From the NCBI GenBank assembly GCA_902594005.1, contig CACJKN010000012.1, positions 1-37,885 of the forward strand: a stretch of DNA of 37,885 nucleotides, written 5' to 3'. Shown here one piece after another: positions 14,141-21,931 of the stretch. Each line of letters starts with the position of its first letter. The first letter of the stretch is position 1. The position numbers were made by a program, and so were the translations under genes. A model generated the notes under the pieces. It was not told the DNA's origin. It worked only from the letters and a program-made list of their open reading frames with translations, and searched no databases. This stretch comes from an uncultured SAR86 cluster bacterium (GTDB lineage: Bacteria > Pseudomonadota > Gammaproteobacteria > Magnimaribacterales > D2472).

Positions 14141-15180
14141 AAAATATAATCATTTGCGCTGCTAAAACAGGCGGACATATTTTTCCAGCACTTGGTTTTG
14201 CTAAGGAGGCTCTTAAAAATGATTATAAAATTACTTTCTTAGGCACCAATACTGATCTTGAAAAAAAGATTTTTCAGCAAAATGAGAATATAGATTTTAT
14301 AAAATTTGAATTGGATGGCTTCAGGGGAAAAAGCATCACTCAAAAATTAATCTTTTTAATTAAGTTACCTCTGATTTTTTTTCAAGTCATATCAATTATT
14401 ATTTCAAGAAAAATATCTTCAGTGGTTTGTTTTGGTGGATTTATAACAGTCCCAGTAGGTTTTGCCAGTATCATTAGCTTAAGGAAACTATATTTGCATG
14501 AGCAGAACTCAGTTGTAGGATCTTCAAATAGACTTCTTTCATTATTTGCAGAAAAGATGTTCACCGCATTTCCAATTAGGAAAAACAAAAAATACTTTTT
14601 TATTGGAAATCCATCATATATACAAAATAAAAAAGCTATAGATATTGATCAAAATGATAATTTAAATATTTTAGTTACAGGCGGGAGCCAAGGAGCGGAT
14701 TTTATTAATAAAAATATTCCCACTACTCTAAATACTTTAAATACAAAATTAAATGTAATCCATCAATGCGGTTTGGGGAAGATTCAAAATGTTTCAAAAT
14801 ACAATCAAGAAGTTAATGCATCAATCTTAGAATTTATAGATAATTTAGATGAATATATTGAGTGGTGTGACTTTGCTATTTGCAGATGTGGGGCAGGCAC
14901 TCTTAGTGAGATTTCTCAAAAAAAGAGAGGGATGATCATGATTCCTCTTCCTGAATCAATTGATAATCATCAATACTTTAATGCAGTATTTTATGAGGAA
15001 AATAATCAAGGTAAGATTTTTCAAGAAAAAGACTCACTAGATAGTCTCTCTTATCTTCTTAGAAAAACAATTCATGAAAAAATTTATCAGAATTGGAAAA
15101 AGAAAGAGCCGCCTATTGATCACTCAAGAGCAGCTTCTTTAATGTTGGGTGAAATTCATAAAGATAATGCAGCAATTTAA
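14137..15180 (+). CDS. murG: MurG, lipid II-forming GlcNAc transferase
   Basis: MurG is the peripheral inner-membrane GT28 enzyme that transfers GlcNAc from UDP-GlcNAc to lipid I. At 347 aa it is near E. coli (355). The acceptor loop near the N-terminus reads AAKTGGHIFPAL, where the family has GGTGGHVFP, so the first two glycines are Ala and Lys while the TGGH part is kept. Other motifs: HEQNSVVGSSNRLLS (E. coli HEQNGIAG...), TGGSQGADFIN and CRCGAGTLSEIS, followed by IPLPESIDNHQYFNA, the donor-binding region. It overlaps ftsW by 4 bases and murC by 14. Confidence 0.94.
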   Translation: MKNIIICAAKTGGHIFPALGFAKEALKNDYKITFLGTNTDLEKKIFQQNENIDFIKFELDGFRGKSITQKLIFLIKLPLIFFQVISIIISRKISSVVCFGGFITVPVGFASIISLRKLYLHEQNSVVGSSNRLLSLFAEKMFTAFPIRKNKKYFFIGNPSYIQNKKAIDIDQNDNLNILVTGGSQGADFINKNIPTTLNTLNTKLNVIHQCGLGKIQNVSKYNQEVNASILEFIDNLDEYIEWCDFAICRCGAGTLSEISQKKRGMIMIPLPESIDNHQYFNAVFYEENNQGKIFQEKDSLDSLSYLLRKTIHEKIYQNWKKKEPPIDHSRAASLMLGEIHKDNAAI

Positions 15181-16561
15181 GAAAATAAGAAATATTCATT
15201 TTATAGGTATTGGTGGGTCTGGAATGATAGGAATTGCAACAATTCTTCACAAGAAAGGATATAACATTTCGGGTTCAGATATCTCCAAAACAAAAGATCT
15301 GGATGAGTTAGCAAAGTCAGGCGTTGACGTAACTTACTCGCACAAAAGCAAGAACATAAACAATAAAGACTTAATTGTTTTATCCTCCGCAATTGATTCT
15401 TCAAATGTAGAGGTATCTTCTGCAAAAAAGAAAAATATACCAATTATTCCTAGGGCTGAAATGCTTAGTGGTATTTCCAGAGGATACCAAGGAATAGCAG
15501 TTGCTGGCAGCCATGGAAAAACAACCACAACAAGCTTAATTGCTCATATCTTTAATCAAGCTTTATTAAGTCCAACTTATGTAATTGGGGGAAAAATACT
15601 TAGTTCAGATGGTAACTCACGTCTTGGTGATGGGAATTTTTTCATATTTGAGGCAGATGAAAGTGATAAGTCTTTTTTAAGTTTTTATCCTGATTCCGCT
15701 GTTATAACAAATATAGATGATGATCATCTCGAGGCTTATGAGGGCAATATTAACAACTTGAAAAAATCTTTTTTAGATTTTTCAGATAATATTCCTTTTT
15801 TTGGATATGTCATTGCTAATTATGATGATAAAAATACCAGGGATATATTAAAAAAAATAAAAAGACGGGTAATCACATTTGGATTAAATAAAAAAAGTGA
15901 CATTACAGTTAGTGAAATCAATTACTTCTTTGATTATGTTGATTTTAAAATTTATATTAAAGACACAAATAAAAAACATAAATTCAGGTTATCACTCCAG
16001 GGGAAATACAATATTTATAATGCTGTTGCTGCTATAGCAGTTGCTATAGAGGAGGGAATTAGTATTCAGACAATCAGGGCTGCATTGAAATCTTTTTCTG
16101 GCGTTGAAAGGAGACTAGAGAGATTTAAGCTAATAATTAAAAATAAGCAAGTTACTCATATTGATGATTATGGACATCATCCTAAAGAAATAGAGCAAGT
16201 AATAGTTTCTTTAAGAAGGCACTTTAAGAAAAAGAAAGTTCTCATGATTTTTCAACCTCATAGATTTTCAAGAACAAAAATGCTTTTTAAGGATTTTATT
16301 TCAACATTAAGCAAAGTTGATAAGGTATTTTTATTACCAATTTATTCTGCAAGTGAAAAAGAAATTAAAGGAGTCTCTTCAAAAAATATGGCACAAAAAT
16401 TAAATACAATAAATGGAAAAGACTTTTGCAGTCTCGTAAAACATGAAAATGTAAATGATATGGTTGAGCAATGTATAGATAAATATGATGTTGTAATAAC
16501 TCAAGGAGCAGGAAATGTTTCTATGGTTTCAAAGGGTTTAATCAAGAAATGGAAGATATGA
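15167..16561 (+). CDS. murC: UDP-MurNAc:L-alanine ligase MurC
   Basis: MurC is the first ligase of stem-peptide synthesis, adding L-Ala to UDP-MurNAc. From the ATG at 15167 it is 464 aa (E. coli 491). A GTG at 15149 would add six residues; the ATG is preferred because it lies eight residues before the conserved NIHFIGIGGSGM nucleotide-sugar loop. Other motifs: the P-loop VAGSHGKTTTTSL, FEADESDKSFL, NIDDDHLEAY, GKYNIYNAVAAIAVA (the HN-type segment, here YN), DDYGHHPKEI and IFQPHRFSRTKML. All catalytic regions look intact, in contrast to murD. It overlaps murG and ddlB. Confidence 0.94.
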   Translation: MQQFKKIRNIHFIGIGGSGMIGIATILHKKGYNISGSDISKTKDLDELAKSGVDVTYSHKSKNINNKDLIVLSSAIDSSNVEVSSAKKKNIPIIPRAEMLSGISRGYQGIAVAGSHGKTTTTSLIAHIFNQALLSPTYVIGGKILSSDGNSRLGDGNFFIFEADESDKSFLSFYPDSAVITNIDDDHLEAYEGNINNLKKSFLDFSDNIPFFGYVIANYDDKNTRDILKKIKRRVITFGLNKKSDITVSEINYFFDYVDFKIYIKDTNKKHKFRLSLQGKYNIYNAVAAIAVAIEEGISIQTIRAALKSFSGVERRLERFKLIIKNKQVTHIDDYGHHPKEIEQVIVSLRRHFKKKKVLMIFQPHRFSRTKMLFKDFISTLSKVDKVFLLPIYSASEKEIKGVSSKNMAQKLNTINGKDFCSLVKHENVNDMVEQCIDKYDVVITQGAGNVSMVSKGLIKKWKI

Positions 16562-17457
16562 AAGAAGTCTGTGTACTCTATGGAGGTAATTCCTCCGAAA
16601 GAGAGGTTTCACTTAAAAGCGGTAAATTTATTCATAAATCTCTAGTAAAGAATGGATATAAATCTTACTTAATCGATTATGCAGATCTGACTGAACTGGA
16701 AAAGCTAAAAGATTTTAATCTTGTTTTTATTGCATTGCATGGCGAAGAGGGCGAAAGTGGTATTCTTCAATCCAAAATGGATAAAGCAGGAATAGACTAT
16801 ACCGGCTCTGGATTTGAAGCTTGCAAGAATAGTTGGGACAAAGAAATTTGTAAAAATATATTAAGACAGAACAATCTTCCTACTCCCGATTTTTCTGTGT
16901 ATAAGACATTTCAAGAAATAATTGAGTCTAAAAATAAAATAGAAGAGCAGTTTCAAGAAGGTGTATTTATAAAACCCTGCAAAGAAGGCTCTAGTATAGA
17001 TATTATTAAGGTAACAGATTTCTCAAAATCTGATCTAGAGAAGATAAAAGTAGATTTAGTTGACAGAGAAAGAAAATTTTTAGTCGAAAGATTTATTGAG
17101 GGTAGGGAGTTTACCGTCGGTTTTTTAAATGACCATATTCTTGAACCCTTAGAAATAATTACTAAAAGAGAATTCTATGATTATGAAGCTAAATATGATG
17201 ATGATGAAACTCAGATTATTAAAGCTGATTTGGATGAAAATGACTTGGATACTTTAAAAGAAATAGCTAAAAGTTGTTTCAATGTATTTGGGCTTTCAAG
17301 ATGGGGCAGAGTGGATATTCTGCAAGATCAAAAAGGAAATTTTTTTGTATTAGAACTTAATACTGTTCCAGGTATGACTGATCATAGTCTTTTTCCTTAT
17401 GCTGCAAGCTTAAAGGGATTTAGTTTTGATGAGCTAGTGAATGAAATTACAAAGTAA
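16558..17457 (+). CDS. ddlB: D-alanine--D-alanine ligase
   Basis: Ddl is the ATP-grasp enzyme that makes the D-Ala-D-Ala dipeptide used by MurF; its substrate comes from Alr, also in this window. From the ATG at 16558, which overlaps the murC stop (ATGA), it is 299 aa and aligns end to end with E. coli DdlB. An ATG three codons upstream (16549) is also possible. Motifs: LYGGNSSEREVSLKSG, ALHGEEGESGILQ, IKPCKEGSSIDI, FLVERFIEGREFTVGFL, FYDYEAKYDDDETQ (the Tyr of the omega loop typical of D-Ala rather than D-lactate ligases), and the metal site LELNTVPGMTDHSLFP. Confidence 0.95.
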   Translation: MKEVCVLYGGNSSEREVSLKSGKFIHKSLVKNGYKSYLIDYADLTELEKLKDFNLVFIALHGEEGESGILQSKMDKAGIDYTGSGFEACKNSWDKEICKNILRQNNLPTPDFSVYKTFQEIIESKNKIEEQFQEGVFIKPCKEGSSIDIIKVTDFSKSDLEKIKVDLVDRERKFLVERFIEGREFTVGFLNDHILEPLEIITKREFYDYEAKYDDDETQIIKADLDENDLDTLKEIAKSCFNVFGLSRWGRVDILQDQKGNFFVLELNTVPGMTDHSLFPYAASLKGFSFDELVNEITK

Positions 17458-18070
17458 GAAAAGAACTTTGTTAGCAAGTTTTTTAATCCTATTCTTAATT
17501 CCTTCGCACTCTGCCGAATTTGAAATTAATTTTATTGAAACCTTTGATGAAAATTACATGCTTGAGGTTATACAAGAATTAAAATATGAAAAAAATATTA
17601 AAAGAATTAAAACTTTCTTAGATCAAAAGCACTGGATTGAAAGATATGAAATCAAAAGAAACTTTTCCAAACCCTCATCTATAAACATCTATTCAAGAAA
17701 ACCTATTTTTGTTTGGAACAATGATAGTTTTGTAGACAAAGATTTAGTTATTTTCCCCAAAAATGAGAATTCCTTGTCTAACAAAATTCTTATGATTAAT
17801 TGTCCAGAGCCATTACTTTATGAGGTTTTTGACTGGATAAAGTATCCGATTGACTTAGCTGAAAACAAACTAATTTCTATAAACTACAACTCAGTCGAGG
17901 GATGGATATTCAAATTTGAAGATTTTGAAGCAAAATTGGGTAAAAGTTTAGACAGCTACAAGTTTGAAAATCTTTTAAAAACTATAGAATACTTATACGC
18001 AAAAAGAAAAAATGTAAGTATAGTAGACTTAAGAAGTAATGCAGGAATTTCTCTGAAATATGACAAATAA
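17441..18070 (+). CDS. ftsQ: FtsQ, bitopic divisome protein, short form
   Basis: FtsQ is the scaffold of the FtsQLB subcomplex: a short cytoplasmic tail, one membrane helix (about 9-24) and a periplasmic POTRA plus beta domain. At 209 aa it is clearly shorter than E. coli (276). The assignment rests on position between ddlB and ftsA and on family-like segments: WIERYEIKRNFSKPSSINIYSRKPIFVW (cf. W...V.R.WP..L.I.I.E..P.A.W), followed by FVDKDLVIFP, and the C-terminal VDLRSNAGISLKY (cf. VDLRY..GFAV). The helix ends in Ser-His-Ser-Ala, so signal peptidase cleavage cannot be ruled out by eye. It overlaps ddlB by 17 bases and ftsA by 11. Confidence 0.85.
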   Translation: MKLQSKKRTLLASFLILFLIPSHSAEFEINFIETFDENYMLEVIQELKYEKNIKRIKTFLDQKHWIERYEIKRNFSKPSSINIYSRKPIFVWNNDSFVDKDLVIFPKNENSLSNKILMINCPEPLLYEVFDWIKYPIDLAENKLISINYNSVEGWIFKFEDFEAKLGKSLDSYKFENLLKTIEYLYAKRKNVSIVDLRSNAGISLKYDK

Positions 18071-19289
18071 TCAATTAAAAAATAAAGATCTTATTGTTGG
18101 TTTAGACATTGGTACTTCAAAAGTTGTTTGTTTAGTTGGAAGGTATGACTCATCTGATAATCTAGAAATACTTTCGTTAGGAACATATCCTTCAAGCGGC
18201 CTTAAAAAAGGTGTCGTTGTCAATATCGATGCAACAACAGATGCAATAGAGAAAGCTGTTGAACAGGCTCAATCTTTAATAGATGAAAAAATTAGAAATA
18301 TTTTTGTAGGAATAGCTGGAAATCATGTTAAAAGCCTAAACTCAGAAGGCGTAGTTGGTATAAAAGACAAAGAAGTAAAACAATCTGATGTGGATGCAGT
18401 TATAGAATCTGCAAGAGCAGTTGCTGTTCCATCAGATCAGACAATGCTTCATGTTATACCTCAGGAATATACTATTGATGAACAAGACTCAATAAAGGAA
18501 CCTATCGGCATGACTGGTGTCAGACTGAAATCTAGTGTTCACCTAGTAACATGTGCATCAAATGCTATTTCAAATATTGAGAAATGTATTAGTTCTTGTG
18601 ATTTGAATGCAAATGCATTTGTGCTTGAGCAACTTGCAAGCTCATATTCAATTCTAACAGAGGATGAAAAAGATTTAGGAGTTTGTATTGTTGATATTGG
18701 AGGAGGCACTACAGATATTGCAATTCTTAATTCTGGATCAATTATTTTTACAGGTGTAATACCAATTGCAGGTGATCAAGTAACAAGCGATATTGCCGTT
18801 GCTTTAAGAACACCAACATCTCAAGCTGAAGAAATAAAACAAACATATGGATGTGCAGTTGCTGAATTTACAAATGACGAAGACATGATAGAGGTTCAGG
18901 GAGTTGGAGGAAGGCCTCCAAGAGAGTTAGCAAGAAGATCACTGGCAGAGATAATAGAGCCTAGATATGTTGAGCTATTTGAGCTAATAAGAGCTGAGAT
19001 TGAAAGAAATGGATTTGAACATAAGATTCCTGCTGGCATAGTTTTAACTGGCGGAACTTCAAAAATGGAGGGCGTAGTTGAATTAGCAGAATCAATCTTT
19101 CAGACAAGTGTTAGATTGGGAGTCCCAGAGAAGTTTTCAGGAATGGAAAATGTTCTGAGAAATCCAATATATGCAACTTCAATAGGTCTATTAGCGTACG
19201 GTAATGACAGAATTAAAAACGGACTTGTATCAAACTCAGGAGATAGCTTTGTATCCAAAGCTTGGAGTTGGCTTAAAAATAATTATTGA
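18060..19289 (+). CDS. ftsA: FtsA, actin-like membrane tether of the Z-ring
   Basis: FtsA is a peripheral membrane ATPase that anchors FtsZ to the inner membrane and recruits late division proteins. At 409 aa it is close to E. coli (420). Actin-fold motifs: IVGLDIGTSKVVCLVG (phosphate 1), VIPQEYTIDEQDSIKEPIGMTGVRL (1C domain), VCIVDIGGGTTDIAI (phosphate 2) and GIVLTGGTSKMEGV (adenosine). The C-terminal amphipathic helix, ending SKAWSWLKNNY, is the membrane-targeting sequence. This is the last gene of the dcw cluster here. ftsZ and lpxC, which normally follow, are missing from this position and a new promoter for rpsF begins right at the stop codon. Confidence 0.97.
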   Translation: MTNNQLKNKDLIVGLDIGTSKVVCLVGRYDSSDNLEILSLGTYPSSGLKKGVVVNIDATTDAIEKAVEQAQSLIDEKIRNIFVGIAGNHVKSLNSEGVVGIKDKEVKQSDVDAVIESARAVAVPSDQTMLHVIPQEYTIDEQDSIKEPIGMTGVRLKSSVHLVTCASNAISNIEKCISSCDLNANAFVLEQLASSYSILTEDEKDLGVCIVDIGGGTTDIAILNSGSIIFTGVIPIAGDQVTSDIAVALRTPTSQAEEIKQTYGCAVAEFTNDEDMIEVQGVGGRPPRELARRSLAEIIEPRYVELFELIRAEIERNGFEHKIPAGIVLTGGTSKMEGVVELAESIFQTSVRLGVPEKFSGMENVLRNPIYATSIGLLAYGNDRIKNGLVSNSGDSFVSKAWSWLKNNY

Positions 19290-19313
19290 TTAGAAACAAA
19301 TTTTATATATAAT
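19286..19313 (+). promoter_or_regulatory. Promoter of the rpsF ribosomal protein operon
   Basis: TTGATT (19286-19291), a 16-base spacer and a perfect TATAAT (19308-19313) form a strong sigma-70-type promoter. The -35 box overlaps the ftsA stop codon. The start would be near 19320, giving a leader of about 48 bases before rpsF. A weak stem with a bulged C (CACcTTG paired to CAAGTG, about 19317-19341) lies in the leader; it does not match the known S6:S18 leader motif well. Confidence 0.65.
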
Positions 19314-19367
19314 TCACTCACCTTGATTTAGCAAACAAGTGTTAAGTCTTATAACCATAGGGTAAAA

Positions 19368-19868
19368 ATGCAGAATTACGAAATAGCTTTAATAATTAAT
19401 CCTGATCTTTCAAAGGATATTGATAAGTTTTTTACTAGTTTTGAAAAACTATTATCAGATAATAATTTTTCCATATCTAGGTTAGAAGATGTGGGAAGAA
19501 GAAAGCTTGCATACTCAATAGATGACCATAACAAAGGCCACTACCTTTTCTATTATGTAGAAGGTACCCCAGAAAATGTTTCCGAAATTGAAAACAAGAT
19601 AAAGTTTAACGATATGATAATTAGACATTTATTCGTCAAAATTAATAATGTTCCAGACTTTGAATCTGATCTGAAAGAGGACTCTGCGAAAGAAGAGGAT
19701 AAACCCAAAAAAGCTCCAAAATCAGCTAACAAAAAAGAAGAAACAAAAAAAGATGATGACAAAAAATCAGATGATGCTAAGGAAACCGCAGACGAAGTGG
19801 GCGAAGAGGAAAAAGTAACTGAAGATAAACAAGCTGAGAATGAAAAAGAGGAGACTAAAGATGAGTAA
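19368..19868 (+). CDS. rpsF: 30S ribosomal protein S6 with a long charged C-terminal tail
   Basis: S6 binds 16S rRNA as a heterodimer with S18 on the platform of the small subunit. Residues 1-97 form the ordinary ferredoxin-like S6 fold: [11 protein letters not shown] at the start, [23 protein letters not shown], and [11 protein letters not shown] at the end. From about residue 100 to 166 there is a low-complexity tail made almost only of Lys, Glu, Asp and Ala, becoming net acidic towards the C-terminus. E. coli S6 is 131-135 aa and receives extra glutamates from RimK; here an acidic tail is encoded directly. The ribosome site is weak (AGGG, about 5 bases before the ATG). The tail-coding DNA overlaps the start of rpsR. 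Confidence 0.96.
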   Translation: MQNYEIALIINPDLSKDIDKFFTSFEKLLSDNNFSISRLEDVGRRKLAYSIDDHNKGHYLFYYVEGTPENVSEIENKIKFNDMIIRHLFVKINNVPDFESDLKEDSAKEEDKPKKAPKSANKKEETKKDDDKKSDDAKETADEVGEEEKVTEDKQAENEKEETKDE

Positions 19869-20052
19869 TCTCGATTCAAAATTTATAAATTATAAAAACA
19901 TTGATTTACTTAAGAGGTACATCACCGAAACTGGAAAAATCGTACCTGGAAGAGTTTCTGGAGTAACCTCTTCTCAGCAAAGAAAAATTACAAAAGCAAT
20001 TAAGGTTGCCAGATATATGGCTCTATTGCCATATACAGATTCACATAACTAA
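19861..20052 (+). CDS. rpsR: 30S ribosomal protein S18
   Basis: S18 is the partner of S6 on the 30S platform. From the ATG at 19861 it is 63 aa, matching E. coli from the segment [23 protein letters not shown] to the end [16 protein letters not shown]. This start has a perfect Shine-Dalgarno GAGGAG (19848-19853) seven bases upstream. It omits the basic N-terminal arm of typical S18 (RRRKFCRF). An in-frame ATG at 19840 would add Met-Lys-Lys-Arg-Arg-Leu-Lys, which resembles that arm but lacks a good ribosome site. Either start overlaps the rpsF tail (8 or 29 bases). I prefer 19861 on the ribosome site, with real doubt. Confidence 0.93.
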   Translation: MSNLDSKFINYKNIDLLKRYITETGKIVPGRVSGVTSSQQRKITKAIKVARYMALLPYTDSHN

Positions 20053-20054
20053 AT

Positions 20055-20501
20055 ATGAAAATTATATTGCTAGATAAAATTATTCGCCTTGGTGACATTG
20101 GTGATGTTGTTAATGTGAAGTCAGGGTTTGCAAGAAATTATTTAATACCTCAAAAAAAAGCAATGTTTGCTAATGAAGAGAATATAAAAATAGTTGAAGC
20201 AAAAAAAGCAGAATTAGCAGCAGAATCTGAAGATCTTAAAGTTCAAGCTCAAGCAGCCGCAGATGCCGTATCCGGAAAAGAAGTAGTAATCAAAGTTGCT
20301 GTTTCCGAAGAAGGCTCTATGTATGGCTCGATTGGGACTAGAGAAATAGAAGAAGCATGTCAGTCATCAGATATTCAAATTGATAAGAGCCAAGTTCAAC
20401 TTCCAGAGGGTCCAATTAAGGAAATAGGCGAGCATTCAGTAACAATATCCTTCCATCAAGAGGTTTCAACCGAAATCATAGTAAAAGTAGAATCAGAGTA
20501 G
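20055..20501 (+). CDS. rplI: 50S ribosomal protein L9
   Basis: L9 is an elongated protein anchored near the L1 stalk that helps maintain reading frame. At 148 aa it matches E. coli (149). The N-terminal rRNA-binding domain has the family signature ILLDKIIRLGDIGDVVNVKSGFARNYLIP, with GFARNYLIP especially diagnostic. A charged connecting helix with several Ala-Glu-Lys runs (about 50-75) leads to the C-terminal domain with VSEEGSMYGSIGTREI. It starts 2 bases after rpsR with no clear ribosome site, so translation is probably coupled. Confidence 0.97.
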   Translation: MKIILLDKIIRLGDIGDVVNVKSGFARNYLIPQKKAMFANEENIKIVEAKKAELAAESEDLKVQAQAAADAVSGKEVVIKVAVSEEGSMYGSIGTREIEEACQSSDIQIDKSQVQLPEGPIKEIGEHSVTISFHQEVSTEIIVKVESE

Positions 20502-20539
20502 TTGTTTATTTTTGAATATGATGTAAAAATCATAAACCC

Positions 20540-21931
20540 ATGTCAGAAATAACTAACAATTTTAATCAACAAGCAAGAGAGGCAGAGAAAGCCGTCCTAG
20601 GTGGACTAATGCTGGAAACTGAAAGATTTGATTCAGTTATCCTCAAAATTACTGATAAAGATTTCCATGGCAAAGATCATCAATTAATTTTTGAAAGCAT
20701 GGGAGAGCTTATTAATGAGAATAAGCCACTTGATCCACTTACAGTTTCTGAAAAGCTTGATAGTAAGAATCTTCTTAATAAAATTGGAGGTAAAGATTAT
20801 CTAATATCTTTAGCAACCGAGACCCCAACTGCAGCGAACCTCGAGGCATATGCCGAAATTATCAGGCAAAGGTCTGTAGCAAGACAACTTATGAAAGCAA
20901 ATTCTGAGATTGCTGAATTAATAAATAACCCTCAAGGAATGGATGGTTTTAGTCTTCTTGATGAAGCTGAAAGAAAAATATTTTCTTTAAATGATGAAGC
21001 TAACAGATCTCAGTCAAGCATTCTATCAATGAAGGAATTAATACCAAGATCGATTGATAGACTTCATCAATTGGCTGAAAGCGGCTCTCAACTCCTTGGA
21101 AGCTCAACTGGCTTTAAAGCAATAGATAATAAATTGCAGGGACTCCAAGATGGAGATCTAATTGTTGTAGCTGGAAGACCGAGCATGGGAAAAACTGCAT
21201 TTGCAATGAATATAGCTGAAAATGTTTTAGTAGATAACGATGAAAACACAGGAGCAGTGCTTGTATTTAGTCTTGAGATGCCTGCAGAATCATTGACCAC
21301 TAGATTACTTTCAGGAATGTCAAGACTTGACCAACAGGATGTTCGATCGGGAAAGCTTGATAATAAACAAGTAACTCAGGTTGTTGAGCAAAGCAAAAGG
21401 TTGCGTGAACTCCCTCTATACATTGATGATAGTTCTCTACTTTCACCTATGGAGCTGAGAGCCAGAGCAAGAAGAATAAATAGACAAGAGCCAAATGGGC
21501 TTTCACTAATTGTAGTAGATTATTTACAGTTAATGCAGGTTCCAGGGTCTCTCGAAAACCGTGTTAATCAGATTTCTGAGATCTCAAGATCTTTAAAGTC
21601 TTTGGCTAAAGAGTTAAATGTTCCTGTCATAGCACTATCTCAGCTAAACAGGGCAGTTGAACAAAGAACAGATAAAAGACCGATGATGGCTGATTTAAGA
21701 GATTCAGGAGCAATTGAGCAGGATGCAGATGTTATCTTATTTATTTATAGAGACGAAGTTTACAATGAAGATACTGATCAGGGTAACAAAGCTGAGATAA
21801 TTATTGGAAAACAAAGAAACGGCCCAATTGGAAAAACTTATCTAACTTTCTTGAAACAGTATGCAAGATTTGAAGACTTTGTTCCTGATGACAGGCTCCC
21901 AGAGGAGGGTCTTTACAGTAAGTTTGAATGA
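20540..21931 (+). CDS. dnaB: Replicative DNA helicase DnaB
   Basis: DnaB is the hexameric 5'-3' helicase that unwinds the replication fork. At 463 aa it has normal length (E. coli 471). The N-terminal primase-interacting domain begins AEKAVLGGLMLE; the RecA-like motor has Walker A GRPSMGKTAFA (212-222), FSLEMPAE, Walker B LSLIVVDYLQLMQ, PVIALSQLNRAVEQR and MADLRDSGAIEQDADVI, and ends with KQRNGPIGKTYL. No intein is present. The rpsF-rpsR-rplI-dnaB-alr order is common in gammaproteobacteria. The 38 bases upstream hold only a weak promoter-like pair (TTGTTT, TAAAAA) and a small AT-rich hairpin; cotranscription with rplI is likely. Its TGA overlaps the alr ATG. Confidence 0.98.
   Translation: MSEITNNFNQQAREAEKAVLGGLMLETERFDSVILKITDKDFHGKDHQLIFESMGELINENKPLDPLTVSEKLDSKNLLNKIGGKDYLISLATETPTAANLEAYAEIIRQRSVARQLMKANSEIAELINNPQGMDGFSLLDEAERKIFSLNDEANRSQSSILSMKELIPRSIDRLHQLAESGSQLLGSSTGFKAIDNKLQGLQDGDLIVVAGRPSMGKTAFAMNIAENVLVDNDENTGAVLVFSLEMPAESLTTRLLSGMSRLDQQDVRSGKLDNKQVTQVVEQSKRLRELPLYIDDSSLLSPMELRARARRINRQEPNGLSLIVVDYLQLMQVPGSLENRVNQISEISRSLKSLAKELNVPVIALSQLNRAVEQRTDKRPMMADLRDSGAIEQDADVILFIYRDEVYNEDTDQGNKAEIIIGKQRNGPIGKTYLTFLKQYARFEDFVPDDRLPEEGLYSKFE

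Noticed and set aside
15149-15166. GTG start that would lengthen murC by six residues.
   Set aside because: The ATG at 15167 gives a family-like start and a shorter overlap with murG.
19314-19367. Possible S6:S18 autoregulatory leader element upstream of rpsF.
   Set aside because: A small bulged stem exists (CACcTTG/CAAGTG) but the CCG bulge of the known motif is absent. It cannot be called by eye.
19553-19879. A reverse-strand open frame of 108 codons opposite the end of rpsF, rich in Ser and Phe.
   Set aside because: It is the mirror of the Lys/Glu/Asp-rich S6 tail; such repeats of GAA/AAA/GAT read as TTC/TTT/ATC-type codons on the other strand.
20502-20536. Possible promoter (TTGTTT, TAAAAA) and 6-bp hairpin (TATGAT/ATCATA) before dnaB.
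   Set aside because: Both are weak and expected by chance in DNA this AT-rich; the gap is short and cotranscription with rplI is simpler.
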